DNA of 64,000 nucleotides from Bradyrhizobium diazoefficiens (lineage in GTDB: Bacteria > Pseudomonadota > Alphaproteobacteria > Rhizobiales > Xanthobacteraceae): NCBI RefSeq assembly GCF_018129965.1, contig NZ_JAFCKW010000022.1, positions 30,784 to 94,783 of the forward strand, in the 5' to 3' direction. This document shows, one piece after another, positions 63,933-64,000 of this stretch. The notes below the pieces were generated by a model, which worked only from the letters and a program-made list of their open reading frames with translations, had not been told where the DNA came from and did not search any database. The stretch's first letter is position 1. Every line of letters starts with the position of its first letter. The position numbers and the translations under genes are program-made.

Positions 63933-64000
63933 TCACATTTTGACGGAAGCATAACCTGCGTTGGCGAAGTAGTTGGCGCACTCGCGAGGCTGGATGTCCT
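63933..64000 (-). CDS. C-terminal end of a transposase (IS630-like), cut by window edge
   Basis: The last 21 codons and stop are visible: DIQPRECANYFANAGYASVK-M-stop on the minus strand. The ECANYFANAGY ending resembles the C-terminus of IS630-family transposases in Bradyrhizobium, from memory. The rest lies outside the window, so completeness and the IS ends cannot be judged. Confidence 0.6.
   Translation of the reverse strand, partial: DIQPRECANYFANAGYASVKM

Overview
The window is a stretch of ordinary chromosome from a high-GC alphaproteobacterium, almost certainly Bradyrhizobium or a very close relative (Nitrobacteraceae). The case rests on an Irr regulator with its GCPWHDV heme motif, a rhizobial Fur, HWE kinase and DUF2336 proteins, and many palindromic intergenic repeats of the kind seen throughout Bradyrhizobium genomes. 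I see no rRNA, tRNA, CRISPR array, prophage or large mobile island. The only transposase is a fragment cut by the right edge.

Layout. 1-4.6 kb: coaBC (cut by the left edge), ubiB and ubiE on the minus strand, mutM on the plus strand. 4.8-15.1 kb: accessory singletons (ParA-type ATPase, gamma-glutamyltransferase, HWE histidine kinase, a degenerate trypsin-like protein, MoeB, aldo/keto reductase with a divergent LysR gene, 2-hydroxyacid dehydrogenase, SH3 protein). 15.3-18.9 kb: irr divergent from fabA-fabB-fabI. 19-23.3 kb: an oxyR-GNAT-GST unit divergent from katG. 23.4-33.9 kb: the translation and RNA operon rimP-nusA-ylxR-infB-rbfA-truB-rpsO-pnp on the minus strand. 34-51.6 kb: DUF2336 (plus), then minus-strand housekeeping genes read right to left as murJ, trpS, nfuA, tsaB, rimI, fur, HAD, miaB, phoH, ybeY, corC, lnt, an HTH gene, an M20 peptidase and trmB, interrupted by a plus-strand three-PAS chemoreceptor. 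51.8-63.9 kb: adenosine kinase, serine hydrolase, succinate-semialdehyde dehydrogenase, SulP-STAS-cNMP protein, purC, pirin, MmgE/PrpD and a FUSC-family membrane protein.

How the genes work together. The 23-51 kb block holds the machinery for transcription elongation, translation initiation, ribosome maturation, tRNA modification and RNA decay, with frequent ATGA stop/start overlaps that suggest translational coupling. Two Fur-superfamily iron regulators (Irr and Fur) lie 29 kb apart, and the irr upstream region carries hexamers matching the described Bradyrhizobium Fur site, so the window holds both ends of one iron circuit. OxyR/KatG form a standard peroxide module.

The most unusual feature is at the left edge. 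CoaBC, the coenzyme A enzyme, carries an N-terminal FitA-type ribbon-helix-helix antitoxin domain. Directly upstream are two 17-bp palindromes built from TGATAGCA/TGCTATCA-like half-sites that overlap a candidate promoter. This looks like an antitoxin DNA-binding module captured to autoregulate CoA synthesis. Other points of interest are a promoter-proximal attenuator-like terminator ahead of rimP-nusA, a perfect pnp leader hairpin, a trypsin-like protein lacking its catalytic His, and a 23-nt dispersed element.
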